64,000 nucleotides of DNA from Paraburkholderia sp. HP33-1. Lineage in GTDB: Bacteria > Pseudomonadota > Gammaproteobacteria > Burkholderiales > Burkholderiaceae. This document shows positions 43,002 through 51,864 of this stretch, piece by piece. The stretch covers positions 1,860,001 through 1,924,000 of the forward strand of contig NZ_JAJEJR010000002.1 in assembly GCF_021390595.1 (NCBI RefSeq), in the 5' to 3' direction. The position numbers and the translations under genes are program-made. Each line of letters begins with the position of its first letter. Within the stretch, counting starts at the first letter, position 1. Under the pieces are notes generated by a model. The model searched no databases and had not been told where the DNA came from. It was given only the letters and a program-made list of their open reading frames with translations.

Positions 43002-44015
43002 ATGAAAGCCATTGGCTTCTATCAGAACCATCCCATCAGCCACCCGCAGGCGCTGCAGGATATCGAGCTGCCGGCGCCGGAGCTGCGCGACCACGATCTG
43101 CTAGTGGAAGTAAAAGCGGTGTCGGTCAACCCGGTCGATACCAAAATCCGGCGCGGTGGAGATATTCCGGAAGGTGGTGCGCGCATCGCAGGCTGGGACG
43201 CCGCAGGAATCGTCCGCGCTACCGGTCCGCTGGCCACGCGCTTCAAGCCAGGCGACCGTGTCTGGTACGCCGGTGACATCAAGCGGGCCGGCTGCAACAG
43301 CGAACTGCACGCCGTGGACGAACGCATCGTCGGCCCCATGCCGACATCACTGGACTTCGCAGAGGCCGCGTCGTTGCCGCTGACGACGATCACCGCGTGG
43401 GAGCTGCTGTTCGACCGCCTGCGTGTTCAGGCAGCGGACCCGACCGACGACAACGTGCTGCTCGTCATCGGAGCGGCTGGCGGCGTCGGCTCGATTCTGA
43501 CCCAACTGGCGCGCGAGCTTACGGGCATGACAGTGATCGGCACGGCTTCGCGGCCGGAAACCCGCGAGTGGGTGCTGGCACATGGCGCGCATTACGTGCT
43601 TGATCACCACCAGCCCTGGACACCCCAGTTGGCCGCGCTCGGCATCGAGCACGTTACCCACGTTGCCGGGTTGAACAACAGCGCCGCCTATGTGCCGCAA
43701 ATCGCCGCCGTGCTGCGCCCGGAAGGCCAGTTCGCGCTCATCGACGACCCGGTGGGTCTGGACATCGGACCGTTCAAGGGGAAATCCATCTCGATTCACT
43801 GGGAGCTGATGTTCACCCGCGCGATGTTCACCACCGACACCCTCGCACGGCAACACGCCTTGCTGCGCCGCGCGGCGCAGCTGGTTGACCAGAGCCGCCT
43901 CAAGCACACGCTGACCCGACGCATTGACGGCATCAACGCCGCAAGCCTCATCGAAGCGCACGCGCTGGTCGAAGCGGGCAACATGATCGGCAAGGTCGTC
44001 GTCGCCAACCGCTAA
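43002..44015 (+). CDS. Zinc-type alcohol dehydrogenase-like / quinone oxidoreductase family protein
   Basis: 337-aa MDR-superfamily NADPH oxidoreductase. The N-terminal GroES-like domain has VKAVSVNPVDTKIRRGG and GWDAAGIVRATGP. The nucleotide-binding domain has LLVIGAAGGVGSILTQLAREL and GTASRPETREWVLAHGA. The catalytic-zinc Cys/His set of true alcohol dehydrogenases is not evident, so it resembles ZADH/quinone reductases that reduce enones. The ATG at 43002 has GGAG upstream. It is divergent from the LysR gene and is followed 24 bases later by a GlcG-like gene. Probably detoxification; it is not clearly part of methanol oxidation. Confidence 0.85.
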   Translation: MKAIGFYQNHPISHPQALQDIELPAPELRDHDLLVEVKAVSVNPVDTKIRRGGDIPEGGARIAGWDAAGIVRATGPLATRFKPGDRVWYAGDIKRAGCNSELHAVDERIVGPMPTSLDFAEAASLPLTTITAWELLFDRLRVQAADPTDDNVLLVIGAAGGVGSILTQLARELTGMTVIGTASRPETREWVLAHGAHYVLDHHQPWTPQLAALGIEHVTHVAGLNNSAAYVPQIAAVLRPEGQFALIDDPVGLDIGPFKGKSISIHWELMFTRAMFTTDTLARQHALLRRAAQLVDQSRLKHTLTRRIDGINAASLIEAHALVEAGNMIGKVVVANR

Positions 44016-44039
44016 ACGTTTCTAACAACGAGCATCAAC

Positions 44040-44465
44040 ATGACATCACCAATCATCAGCACGACAACGATCAGCCTGGAAGCCGCGCAGGCACTGCTGG
44101 CAGAAGCACGCCGCGCGTGTGCCGCGCGCGGGTTCGCCGCGACGATCGCGATTACCGATGCAGGAGGCCACCTGCGCGCTTTCGAGCGCGCGGATACCGC
44201 CCCGTTCCTGACCGTTGACGTCGCCATCGACAAGGCATGGACCGCCGCGTCATTCGGCATGGCCACGCACCAATGGAATCAGTACATGGCCGAACCCGCC
44301 GTTGCCCCGCTGGCGCACCATCCGCGCCTGACGCCGGTCGGCGGTGGAGTACCACTCTTCCATGAAGGGCGTCTGGTGGGTGGCATCGGTGTTTCCGGCG
44401 GAACGTCAGTTCAAGACCATGAGGCCGCGGAGGAGGCGCTGCGTAACGCAGGGTTTCTGCAATGA
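44040..44465 (+). CDS. GlcG/HbpS family haem-binding-like protein
   Basis: 141-aa protein of the GlcG/HbpS (DUF336) family. SLEAAQALLAEARRACAARG, AITDAGGHLRAFERADTAP, TPVGGGVPLFHEGRLVGGIG and GGTSVQDHEAAEEAL are the family blocks. Members bind haem or act as small cofactor-interacting subunits next to oxidoreductases. It shares the strand with, and follows by 24 bases, the oxidoreductase gene, so they are a two-gene operon. The 98 bases after it show nothing. Confidence 0.88.
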   Translation: MTSPIISTTTISLEAAQALLAEARRACAARGFAATIAITDAGGHLRAFERADTAPFLTVDVAIDKAWTAASFGMATHQWNQYMAEPAVAPLAHHPRLTPVGGGVPLFHEGRLVGGIGVSGGTSVQDHEAAEEALRNAGFLQ

Positions 44466-44563
44466 GTCGGCACTGCTAGCGGGCTCTGTGGCGGCACGAG
44501 CGGTGGCCGTGGGTCGGTTCGCGACAATTGCATCGTCGTATCCGTCGTAATAACCTTGGTGCC

Positions 44564-45568
44564 CTATCGCTTCGCGCCGGCCGGCGCCTTCGCAAACACC
44601 CCCGCAAACGCCGCATATTCCTGCTCCAGATGCAGCGCCGCATGCTCGAGCAGAAACTGCCGGAACATCAAGCTGGTCGGCGAAAGCAGCTTCGAGCGCA
44701 GATGCACGATCTGCCATGTGCGTTCGATCGGCGTGCCGTTCACGTCGAGCAGCGCGATCTCGCCGGTGCGCAACTCGAGTTGCAACGTATGCAGCGAGAT
44801 CAGACTCACGCCCATGCCCGCCATCACCGCCTGCTTGATCGTTTCGTTGCTGCCGAGCGTGACGGTTTTCGCGGGCGTGAACAGATGCTGCCGGAACATC
44901 GCCTCGGCGGCCATCCGCGTACCCGAGCCGGGTTCTCTCAACAGGAAAAGGTCATTGCGCAGCTCCTGCAGATCGAAGCGGCGCGCGCCGCACAGCGGAT
45001 GACTCAGCGGCGCGATAACGACCTGCGGATGATTCGCGAGCGGCTCTGCCGTCGTGTCGAGTTCGGGCGGCGGACGGCCCATGATCGCGAGATCGATCGC
45101 GTTGTCCTGCAACATACGCAGCAACGCGTCGCGATTGCCGACTGAAAAGTGCACGTCGACCCTCGGATACAGATGCGAGTACATCGCCAGCAGTTTCGGC
45201 GCGAAGTAGGTCGCCGAACTCACGATGCCCACGTTGATCAAGCCGCTGTCTGCCGACTTCAGCGACATCATCGCGTCCTCGGTGTCCTTGATTTCGCCGA
45301 GAATGCGGCTCGCGTGATGGGTCAGCACCTCGCCCGCTTCGGTCAGCGTGAGCTTGCGCGCGACGCGCTCGAACAGAGGCAGGCCGACCGCTTCTTCCAG
45401 CTGATGAATCTGCATCGATACCGCCGGCTGCGTCAGATGCAGCTCCTCGGCCGCGCGCGCGAAACTGGTATAGCGGCTCGCGACGACGAAGATCTGCAAC
45501 TGCCGCAGGGTCAGCGTACGAACGAAATTCAGCTTGACCCGGTTCGTCGCGAAACTCGCGCTCTGCAT
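44564..45568 (-). CDS. LysR family regulator (CbbR-like), downstream of the xox genes
   Basis: 334-aa LysR regulator. The N-terminal helix-turn-helix has LTLRQLQIFVVASRYTSFARAA and HLTQPAVSMQIHQLEEAVGLPLFER. The effector domain has GLINVGIVSSATYFAPKLLAMY and LREPGSGTRMAAEAMFR, as in CbbR/CysB-like regulators. The ATG at 45568 lies 13 bases after the stop of the preceding gene on the same strand, so it may be the last gene of the xoxFGJ operon. It is a candidate regulator of C1 genes. CbbR-like proteins are known to control carbon fixation and C1 operons, but the target here is inferred. Confidence 0.85.
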   Translation of the reverse strand: MQSASFATNRVKLNFVRTLTLRQLQIFVVASRYTSFARAAEELHLTQPAVSMQIHQLEEAVGLPLFERVARKLTLTEAGEVLTHHASRILGEIKDTEDAMMSLKSADSGLINVGIVSSATYFAPKLLAMYSHLYPRVDVHFSVGNRDALLRMLQDNAIDLAIMGRPPPELDTTAEPLANHPQVVIAPLSHPLCGARRFDLQELRNDLFLLREPGSGTRMAAEAMFRQHLFTPAKTVTLGSNETIKQAVMAGMGVSLISLHTLQLELRTGEIALLDVNGTPIERTWQIVHLRSKLLSPTSLMFRQFLLEHAALHLEQEYAAFAGVFAKAPAGAKR

Positions 45569-45581
45569 GGGGACTATCGCC

Positions 45582-46355
45582 TCAGCGGCTCGCGCGCGGC
45601 GCATTCGACGGCTTCACCGGCGCCTTGCCCGGCGCCGGCAGCTTGCTCAGTGCGGACTGAAAGCTCAACGTCTCCGTGTGCGCCGGATGCGCAAAATCGT
45701 TGTTGGGCCCCGGCACGTCGGTGCGAATCTGCACCACCTGGCCCGGCACGCCTTCGGCGAGCAGGAACGTGTAGCGCTTGCCCGTGTATTGCGCGAAGCG
45801 CGCCCCGTTCGGATCGTTCAGATAGGGCTGCACGACGACGCGCCGCGCGCTGAGGGGCTTGCCGCCGACCTCGCTCGGTACGCTCTCGATCTGCGGCCCC
45901 GCGGCGAGCGCGAGACGCAGCCGCTGCTGGAAATAGCGGCGTTGTCCGCCGGTGAGACCCTGCATCTCGGCGATATCGTGTTCGAGAAAATAGATGATCG
46001 CCGGATTGCATTGCAGCCCGCCAATCGGCAGGTTCACGCTGCCGCTGTGATCGGACACCTGCGCGTCGCCTTTCGCATTGTCCGCGCTCAGAACCAGCAC
46101 CTTGACGACGTCGCTGCTACGCGACGGCTGCCCGGAATCGATCAGTGCGTAGTCGAGCTCGGTCTGCGCGGCGACGCCGTGCAGATGATCGGTCAGAAAA
46201 ATCAGCCGCTCGGCCGGCGTGATCTCGTCGCTGCCCGGCGTCGCCGACGCGGCGTTCGCCGCGAGCGCGGCGGCAGGCGCGAGACACAGCACGCACAGCG
46301 TCCACGTCAGCGCAGCGCGCGCCGCGCGTAGCCCTGCGCCGCGCGCGCGCGTCAT
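45582..46355 (-). CDS. Exported protein of unknown function in the xoxFGJ operon
   Basis: 257-aa protein with a signal peptide (RAARAALTWTLCVLCLAPAAALAANA). The mature part begins EITPAERLIFLTDHLHGV and includes LPIGGLQCNPAIIYFLEHDIAEM, GQRRYFQQRLRLALAAGPQIE and RRVVVQPYLNDPNGARFAQY, ending in a Pro/Lys-rich tail. There is one mature Cys and no haem motif. No family was recognised. The ATG overlaps the xoxJ stop by four bases, so it is co-translated with xoxJ and probably acts in the periplasm with the XoxF system. A role in assembly or electron transfer is a guess. Confidence 0.75.
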   Translation of the reverse strand: MTRARGAGLRAARAALTWTLCVLCLAPAAALAANAASATPGSDEITPAERLIFLTDHLHGVAAQTELDYALIDSGQPSRSSDVVKVLVLSADNAKGDAQVSDHSGSVNLPIGGLQCNPAIIYFLEHDIAEMQGLTGGQRRYFQQRLRLALAAGPQIESVPSEVGGKPLSARRVVVQPYLNDPNGARFAQYTGKRYTFLLAEGVPGQVVQIRTDVPGPNNDFAHPAHTETLSFQSALSKLPAPGKAPVKPSNAPRASR

Positions 46356-47260
46356 TGCGACGCGTCGCCAGGCTTCGCCGCCTGCACGTCGACCGGTTTG
46401 AGCATCGGCACCTGGTAGGTGGCGAGGATGCTGTCGATCTTGTCGTGATTCGCGCCGATCCATTGATCCACCTTGTCCTTCCATTCCTTCTCGCCGTAGC
46501 GCACGCCCATCGAAATCGTGTAGTCGAAGCGGATGCCGGGTTGCGGCGGGAACGGCACGAGCCTGACCGAGTCGCCGGCGCGCTTCGCGTAGTAGCCGGC
46601 AATCGGCCCCCACAGGAACACCACGTCGACGTTGCCCGCTTGCAGGTCATGTTCGATCATCTGTCCGGGGTACACGCCCGGATCGCCGCTTTGCACCTGA
46701 TACGACACCGCCTGGTCGATCAGATTGTGGCCAAGCAGCCAATCCACCGCGGGGGTTTGCGAAAAGATGCCAAAGCGCAGCTTGTGCAGCAGATCGGGCG
46801 GCAGCTTGAGCAGGTCGTCGGGCGTCTTGATGCTGGCGAACTCGGGGCGGTTCGGCAGCACCATCGCGTAAGTGGACCGCAGATAGGGCTGCGTCGTCGA
46901 CGTCATGTCATAGCCCTTCGGCACGCCGATGATCAGGTCGCAGCGATAGCGGCCGCTGCCCTCTTCCTTCTCGCGCAACGTGTGGCGCACGAAGCCCATG
47001 CGCTGCGGAAAGTACGTGTATTCGAGCTTGTAGCCGAAGTCGCTCGCCATCTGGGCCGCGATGCGGTTCTCGTAGCCCTCGCCCTTGTTGTTGGACAAGG
47101 GCATGTTGTTCGGGTCCGCGCATACTCTGAGCACACCGTCCGCGCCGTCGTTGTTCGGCAGCGCGCCGTCCGCACGGACCGCGGCACTCGCGAGCGCCGC
47201 GGTGCAGAGCGCGGCGGCGATCACGCTGACATGCACGGACATGCTTCTCTTATCACGCAT
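46352..47260 (-). CDS. xoxJ: XoxJ-like periplasmic binding protein
   Basis: 302-aa precursor with signal peptide (VIAAALCTAALASAAVRADG) and a type II periplasmic-binding fold. VLRVCADPNNMPLSNNKGEG, GYKLEYTYFPQRMGFVR, RCDLIIGVPKGYDMTSTT and AGNVDVVFLWGPIAGYYA match MxaJ/XoxJ. XoxJ is thought to help activate XoxF in the periplasm. A GGAGG ribosome site precedes the ATG. It is third in xoxF-xoxG-xoxJ order, 32 bases after xoxG, and overlaps the following gene. Confidence 0.9.
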   Translation of the reverse strand: MRDKRSMSVHVSVIAAALCTAALASAAVRADGALPNNDGADGVLRVCADPNNMPLSNNKGEGYENRIAAQMASDFGYKLEYTYFPQRMGFVRHTLREKEEGSGRYRCDLIIGVPKGYDMTSTTQPYLRSTYAMVLPNRPEFASIKTPDDLLKLPPDLLHKLRFGIFSQTPAVDWLLGHNLIDQAVSYQVQSGDPGVYPGQMIEHDLQAGNVDVVFLWGPIAGYYAKRAGDSVRLVPFPPQPGIRFDYTISMGVRYGEKEWKDKVDQWIGANHDKIDSILATYQVPMLKPVDVQAAKPGDASQ

Positions 47261-47292
47261 CGTGAACCTCCGGAACAGTGACGGCGCGGCCT

Positions 47293-47712
47293 TTATTTAG
47301 CGTCGATGGCTTGCAGATCGCCCGGCTTGATCTGTCCATCGGAGCGTCCTTTCAGATACGCGTAGAGGTTTTCCCAGTTCTTCTGCATCATCTGGCTCGT
47401 GCTGAAATCGGGCATGCCCTTGGCCACCCGTCCACCGAACACCGTGCGATGAAACTCGTCCTTGTCGAGCGTCTTGAACGCGTCGATCAGCGACGGTCCG
47501 ACGAGTCCCTGCTGCTGCGCGCCGTGGCAGCGTTCGCAGGCAAGCGCGCGCCACGTCTTCCAGCCCTGCAGCGTATTACTGTCGACCTTGGAACCGTCGA
47601 CCACCTTGTACGCGACCTGAGCGATCGACGGATTGTTCTGAGCGTATCCGACGGGCAGAACGACAAACGCTGCGGACAGCACGGTGAGCAACAGGATAGA
47701 TCGGCCTTTCAT
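47293..47712 (-). CDS. xoxG: Cytochrome c, electron acceptor of XoxF (XoxG-like)
   Basis: 139-aa c-type cytochrome with a signal peptide (SILLLTVLSAAFVVLPVGYA). Haem attachment is C59-E-R-C-H63, and Met100 in GMPDF is the likely axial ligand. It is shorter than classical MxaG but fits small XoxG proteins. It takes electrons from reduced XoxF in the periplasm. The ATG at 47712 has GGAGA upstream; an earlier TTG adds two residues and is less likely. It lies 164 bases after xoxF, a gap holding an inverted repeat, and before xoxJ. Confidence 0.88.
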   Translation of the reverse strand: MKGRSILLLTVLSAAFVVLPVGYAQNNPSIAQVAYKVVDGSKVDSNTLQGWKTWRALACERCHGAQQQGLVGPSLIDAFKTLDKDEFHRTVFGGRVAKGMPDFSTSQMMQKNWENLYAYLKGRSDGQIKPGDLQAIDAK

Positions 47713-47745
47713 GCACAAGTCTCCATCTGGAAATAAGCCTCGCCC

Positions 47746-47768
47746 GGATGCGCTTTATCAACGCATCC
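47746..47768. repeat. Inverted repeat between xoxF and xoxG
   Basis: GGATGCG (47746-47752) and CGCATCC (47762-47768) flank nine bases in the 164-base xoxF-xoxG gap. It could stabilise or attenuate the transcript between the dehydrogenase and cytochrome genes. No T-tract follows. Confidence 0.35.
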
Positions 47769-47876
47769 ACCATACGGGCGCGGTTGGGGGTGATTCACTG
47801 ATTTTGCGAGGCTGACGGGGCGACCATGCCTGTGCACGCCGCCCCGCTCGTTCAGCCGTTCATTTGAGCCGTTGGT

Positions 47877-49694
47877 TCAGCTCTTTTCGTTAGGAATCGC
47901 GAACACGAACAGCGTGCCGCCCAGCGCGGTGTACTTCGCGAGATCTTTATAGCCGCCGACCGCGCCCAAACCTTCGGTCGGCTTCTCGAGACCTGCTGCC
48001 ATGCCGATGCCGGCCCAGCCGCCGATGCCCGAGTACACGCCGACGTACTGCTTGCCCTGATACTCATACGTGAAGACGTTGCCGATGATTCCCGACGGCG
48101 TCTTGAAGCGCCACAGTTCCTTGCCGTCCCTGATGCGCACGGCCTTGATGTAGCCTTCCAGCGTGCCGTAGAACGCGATGCCGCCCCCGGTCGCCAGCAC
48201 ACCCGACCACACCGAGAACCGTTCCGGCTTCGAGTAGACGATCTTGCCCTTGCTCGCATCCCACGCGATGAAGTTGCCCATCGCGTTGTTCTCGTTCGGG
48301 CCCGGATACATCGACAGCGTGGCGCCGACATACGGCTGCCCCGACACGTAGTCGACCTCGAACGGCTCGTAGTCCATACAAACATGATTGGTCGGCACGA
48401 GGAACAGGCTTGAATTCGGATCGAACGCCGCAGGTTGCTGGTCCTTCGAACCGAGTGCCGCCGGGCAGATGCCCTTCACGTTGTGATCAGAGCCGGCCGC
48501 CTGCGTCGAGTACGTCACGTTGCGAATCGGCAGGCCGCTTTGCAGATCGACGCGATCGGCCCAGTTCACCGCCGGGTCGTACTTCTGCGCGACCAGCAAC
48601 TGTCCGGTTTCACGATTGAGCGTGTAGCCGAAGCCGTTACGGTCGAAGTGCACGATCGCGGGCACCTTCTTGCCGCCGATCGTCAGGTCGGACAGGATCA
48701 TTTCGTTGACGCCGTCATAGTCCCATTCGTCGTGGGGCGTCATCTGGTAGACCCATTTGGCCGTGCCGGTATTCAGGTCGCGCGCGAAGATCGACATCGA
48801 CCATTTGTTGTCGCCCGGACGTTGCGTCGGGTTCCATGTGCCCGGATTGCCAGTACCGTAGTAAACAAGGTTGAGTTTCGGATCCCACGCATACCAGCCC
48901 CACGTGGTGCCGCCGCCGAGCTTCCACTGATCGCCCTTCCACGACTTCAGCGACGAATCCGCGCCCACCGGCACCATCTGGCCGTTGGTGTATGTCATCG
49001 TCTTTTGCGGGTCGAGCAGCATTTCATTGTCGGGGCCCGTGCTGTACGCGGTCCAGACCGGTTTGCCGGTCTTGATGTCGTACGCGATCAGACGCCCGCG
49101 CACGCCGAACTCGCCGCCCGAGATGCCGGTCAGCACCTTGTCGCCGAATACGTGCGGCGCGTTGGTGTTGGTTTCACCAGCTTTCGGATTGCCGTTCTGC
49201 GCGGTCCATACCACCTCGCCCGTCTTCGCGTTCAGCGCGACGAGCTTGGTGTCGGCCTGTTGCAGGAAGATCTTGCCGTCGCCGTAGGCGAGACCGCGAT
49301 TGACCGTGTCGCAGCACATCACGGAGACGACCTGTTCGTCCTGCTTCGGCTGATACTGCCAGAGGAAGGTCTGATCCTTGAGGTTGATCGCAATGACTTT
49401 GTTTGGAAACGGGGAATGGATATACATCGTGTCGCCGATCACGAGCGGCGCGCCTTCATGGCCGCGCAGCACGCCCGTCGACATGGTCCATGCGACCTGA
49501 AGTTTGCCGGCGTTGTTCTCGTTGATCTGTTTGAGCGGGCTGTAGCGGTGATTTGCATAATCGCCCGCCTGGGACGCCCAGTTGGATGGGTTTTTCATCA
49601 GCCCGTCGAGCTGCGAATCGGCCTGCGCAGCCAGAGAGCCAAAGGCTGCGGATGCGAGGATCGCGAGCCCAAGAACTACAGTGCGTAAGTTCAT
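47877..49694 (-). CDS. xoxF: Lanthanide-dependent methanol dehydrogenase XoxF
   Basis: 605-aa PQQ quinoprotein with a signal peptide (residues 1-25). The adjacent-Cys disulfide is C127-C128 in [11 protein letters not shown]. Metal and PQQ residues include Glu195 in GGEFGVRG, the Asn region TGNPGTWNP and catalytic Asp325. In [13 protein letters not shown], Asp327 lies two residues after the catalytic Asp, where calcium MxaF enzymes have Ala; this extra Asp is the hallmark of lanthanide-binding XoxF. The enzyme oxidises methanol to formaldehyde (or formate) in the periplasm and passes electrons to XoxG. It is first gene of xoxFGJ and divergent from the H4MPT island. No mxaF or mxaI is in the window. 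Confidence 0.95.
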   Translation of the reverse strand: MNLRTVVLGLAILASAAFGSLAAQADSQLDGLMKNPSNWASQAGDYANHRYSPLKQINENNAGKLQVAWTMSTGVLRGHEGAPLVIGDTMYIHSPFPNKVIAINLKDQTFLWQYQPKQDEQVVSVMCCDTVNRGLAYGDGKIFLQQADTKLVALNAKTGEVVWTAQNGNPKAGETNTNAPHVFGDKVLTGISGGEFGVRGRLIAYDIKTGKPVWTAYSTGPDNEMLLDPQKTMTYTNGQMVPVGADSSLKSWKGDQWKLGGGTTWGWYAWDPKLNLVYYGTGNPGTWNPTQRPGDNKWSMSIFARDLNTGTAKWVYQMTPHDEWDYDGVNEMILSDLTIGGKKVPAIVHFDRNGFGYTLNRETGQLLVAQKYDPAVNWADRVDLQSGLPIRNVTYSTQAAGSDHNVKGICPAALGSKDQQPAAFDPNSSLFLVPTNHVCMDYEPFEVDYVSGQPYVGATLSMYPGPNENNAMGNFIAWDASKGKIVYSKPERFSVWSGVLATGGGIAFYGTLEGYIKAVRIRDGKELWRFKTPSGIIGNVFTYEYQGKQYVGVYSGIGGWAGIGMAAGLEKPTEGLGAVGGYKDLAKYTALGGTLFVFAIPNEKS

Positions 49695-49830
49695 GTCTCC
49701 TCCAGAATTGTCCTGCGGTTCAACTCACGAATGACCCACGCTACCTCTTCGCATCGTGCGCGCCTTCTCGATTGCAGGTAACGATTAACGCGCTATCCCG
49801 ATTCGATGTCGGGCTTCGCGACGCATTAAG

Positions 49831-49872
49831 GGCAAACGCATATTCCATGCCGGAATAACGGCAACGTTTGCC
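49831..49872. promoter_or_regulatory. Nested dyad in the xoxF / pcd divergent promoter
   Basis: An outer inverted repeat GGCAAACG (49831-49838) / CGTTTGCC (49865-49872) encloses an inner one, TATTCC (49841-49846) / GGAATA (49852-49857), with ATGCC between. It lies about 140-180 bases before xoxF and 240 before pcd in a 417-base gap that holds no gene. It is a likely operator for C1 control; the binding protein is unknown. Confidence 0.55.
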
Positions 49873-50111
49873 GCTTTTGCCCGCGCGGGCCCGCGACTGC
49901 GCACGCGCGACGTGTCGCGGTGCTCGGGCGTTGCGCACGGAAGCTTGCACGGCGGTAAGCTGAAGGGGTTGCGTCACGCAATGCGGCACATACTGTGTCA
50001 CGTGCGTGAGACGAATCGTGTCCTTTGCGAATCTTGCGCCGCAGCACTGGCCTGTCACTTGCAACGATGCTTCGTTCGGCGAACGATTCGCGCATTCGAG
50101 GAGCAACCGCC

Positions 50112-50510
50112 ATGGCAAATACCGAGCACGTCTATTCTGACGAAGAGATCCAGCAGCGCCTCGTCGGTCCGCTGCAACACTGGTACCTGGAGGATGGCTG
50201 GCTGCGGCGCAAATACCGCACCGAGGGCTGGAAGGGAACGCTGATGGTCGTCAATACAGTTGGCCATCTCGCGGAAGCCGCGTGGCACCACCCGGATCTG
50301 ACGGTCTCGTACGCATTCGTGACCGTGAAGCTGAAAACGCACAGCGCCAAGGGCATCACGGACAAGGACTTCGCGCTCGCGACGAAGATCGAATCGGTGG
50401 TCCACTGGCAGCCCCGCCTCGAGGATGGCCCGCTCGAAGGCACGCCCTCCGACGATCAGCGCTTCCGCTATATCAAGTACGACGCGCCGAAACCCGCGCA
50501 AGGCGCTTGA
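50112..50510 (+). CDS. pcd: Pterin-4a-carbinolamine dehydratase family protein
   Basis: 132-aa protein with the dehydratase motif AWHHPDLTVSYAFV followed by LKTHSAKGITDKDFALATKIE, the usual His pair and active-site region. A GAGGAG ribosome site precedes the ATG at 50112; a longer frame upstream is unsupported. Homologues named pcd are known from methanopterin gene islands, where they are presumed to act on the pterin cofactor rather than on phenylalanine hydroxylase. It is the first gene after the xoxF promoter on the plus strand and heads the H4MPT island. The following 273 bases hold no gene. Confidence 0.85.
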   Translation: MANTEHVYSDEEIQQRLVGPLQHWYLEDGWLRRKYRTEGWKGTLMVVNTVGHLAEAAWHHPDLTVSYAFVTVKLKTHSAKGITDKDFALATKIESVVHWQPRLEDGPLEGTPSDDQRFRYIKYDAPKPAQGA

Positions 50511-50783
50511 CGCGCGCGAGCGTCACCGCATGAAACAGCGCGTGACACAGTGCGCCTTCGGCGTCACACAGCGTCCATGCAGCGGCGAAACGGTGCGGCG
50601 CGCGGCGGGTGTTTTTGAAGGTTCCAGCGGGCCGAACCCTGCGGCCAAGCCGTTCCCGTCGCCTGGTACGGCTTTCGCTTGAGGTCGCCGGGCGCACGGC
50701 CGCCGGGACCGGCGACGCGGCGCGCGCGGCTCGCGGCCGAACCCGGTCTCGCACAACCGCAAGGACACCTGAGGACACTCGAG

Positions 50784-51809
50784 ATGCCGCTTCAGCTTCG
50801 CCGTCTCCCGCCCCGAGGCCCCGTCACGATCGATGCGCCCGCGCGGCTGCATCTGGGCTTTCTTGATCCGAATGCGTCGCTAGGACGCGCATTCGGCAGC
50901 CTGGGTTTCGTCATCGATACACACGGCACGCGGATCGAGGCGCAGCTCGCCGAGCGCGAGCAGATTGGCGGCGCGGTGAACGAGGTCGAGCGCGAGCGAA
51001 TCGCGCTGTGTCTCGCGCGGCTGCGGGCTGCCTATGGACCCGCGACGCTCGCGATCGACGTCCGGGAGGCGCCGCGCGCGCACACCGGCCTCGGTTCCGG
51101 TACGCAACTGGCGCTGGCCGTCGGCACCGCGTTCGCGCGGCTCGCCGGCCAGCCGGCGACGGGCGCCGAGCTCGCCGGCCTGCTCGGGCGCGGCGCACGC
51201 TCCGGCATCGGCATTCTCGGCTTCGAGTACGGCGGCCTGCTGCTCGATGGCGGCCCGCCCGGCAATCTGAGCCAGAGCGCGCCGCCGCTGCTGTCGCGCC
51301 AGCCGTTTCCGCAGCAGTGGCGCGTGCTGCTCGTCAGCGACAACAGCCGCGAGGGTTTGCACGGTGCGGAGGAACGCAGCGCGCTCGCGTCGCTCGCGCC
51401 GTTTCCGCAGCGGCTCGCCGCGCATCTGTGCCATCTGGTGCTGCTGCAGATCCTGCCCGGTGCCGCCGAGCAAGACTTCGCGGCGTTCGCGCATGGCCTC
51501 ACCGAGATGCAGCAGACCATCGGCGAATATTTCGCGAGCGCGCAAGGCGGCGTGTTCGCGAGTCCCGACGTCGAGCGCGTGCTGCGCGCGGTCGCCGCCG
51601 AACGCACCGCCGGCATCGGCCAGACCTCGTGGGGCCCGACGGGCTTCGCGGTGCTCGCGAGCGCACGCGAGGCCAACGGCGCGCTCGCGACCGCGCGCGC
51701 GGTGGCGAGCGCGCTGCCGCATATCGAATGCAGCGTCGTCGCGGGCCGCAATAGCGGCGCGACGATCCGCGGCGCCGAGGCGCGCGCGCCGCACATCGAC
51801 GCCGCATGA
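50784..51809 (+). CDS. mptG: Beta-ribofuranosylaminobenzene 5'-phosphate synthase
   Basis: 341-aa GHMP-kinase-like enzyme that joins 4-hydroxybenzoate or 4-aminobenzoate to PRPP, an early committed step of H4MPT side-chain synthesis. Visible are APARLHLGFLDPNASLGRAFG, the GHMP motif HTGLGSGTQLALAVGTAFA, GIGILGFEYGGLLLDGG and the C-terminal GIGQTSWGPTGFAVL. The ATG at 50784 has GAGGA upstream. It is followed after 55 bases by mtdB. The family and pathway are well established for methylotrophic proteobacteria. Confidence 0.92.
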   Translation: MPLQLRRLPPRGPVTIDAPARLHLGFLDPNASLGRAFGSLGFVIDTHGTRIEAQLAEREQIGGAVNEVERERIALCLARLRAAYGPATLAIDVREAPRAHTGLGSGTQLALAVGTAFARLAGQPATGAELAGLLGRGARSGIGILGFEYGGLLLDGGPPGNLSQSAPPLLSRQPFPQQWRVLLVSDNSREGLHGAEERSALASLAPFPQRLAAHLCHLVLLQILPGAAEQDFAAFAHGLTEMQQTIGEYFASAQGGVFASPDVERVLRAVAAERTAGIGQTSWGPTGFAVLASAREANGALATARAVASALPHIECSVVAGRNSGATIRGAEARAPHIDAA

Positions 51810-51864
51810 TGAGCGGCCTTGCCTTGCGCCGTCCCCGAGATTGCCACTGAAACGAGCCCCTGCC

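Noticed and set aside
49965..49995. A GCAC...TTGC pair near xoxF/pcd as a sigma-54 promoter
   Set aside because: The spacing between halves is one base too long for a -24/-12 promoter.
44466..50111. Search for a short pqqA-type gene near xoxF
   Set aside because: No small frame with the conserved Glu-x3-Tyr peptide motif was found in the gaps; PQQ genes are probably elsewhere.
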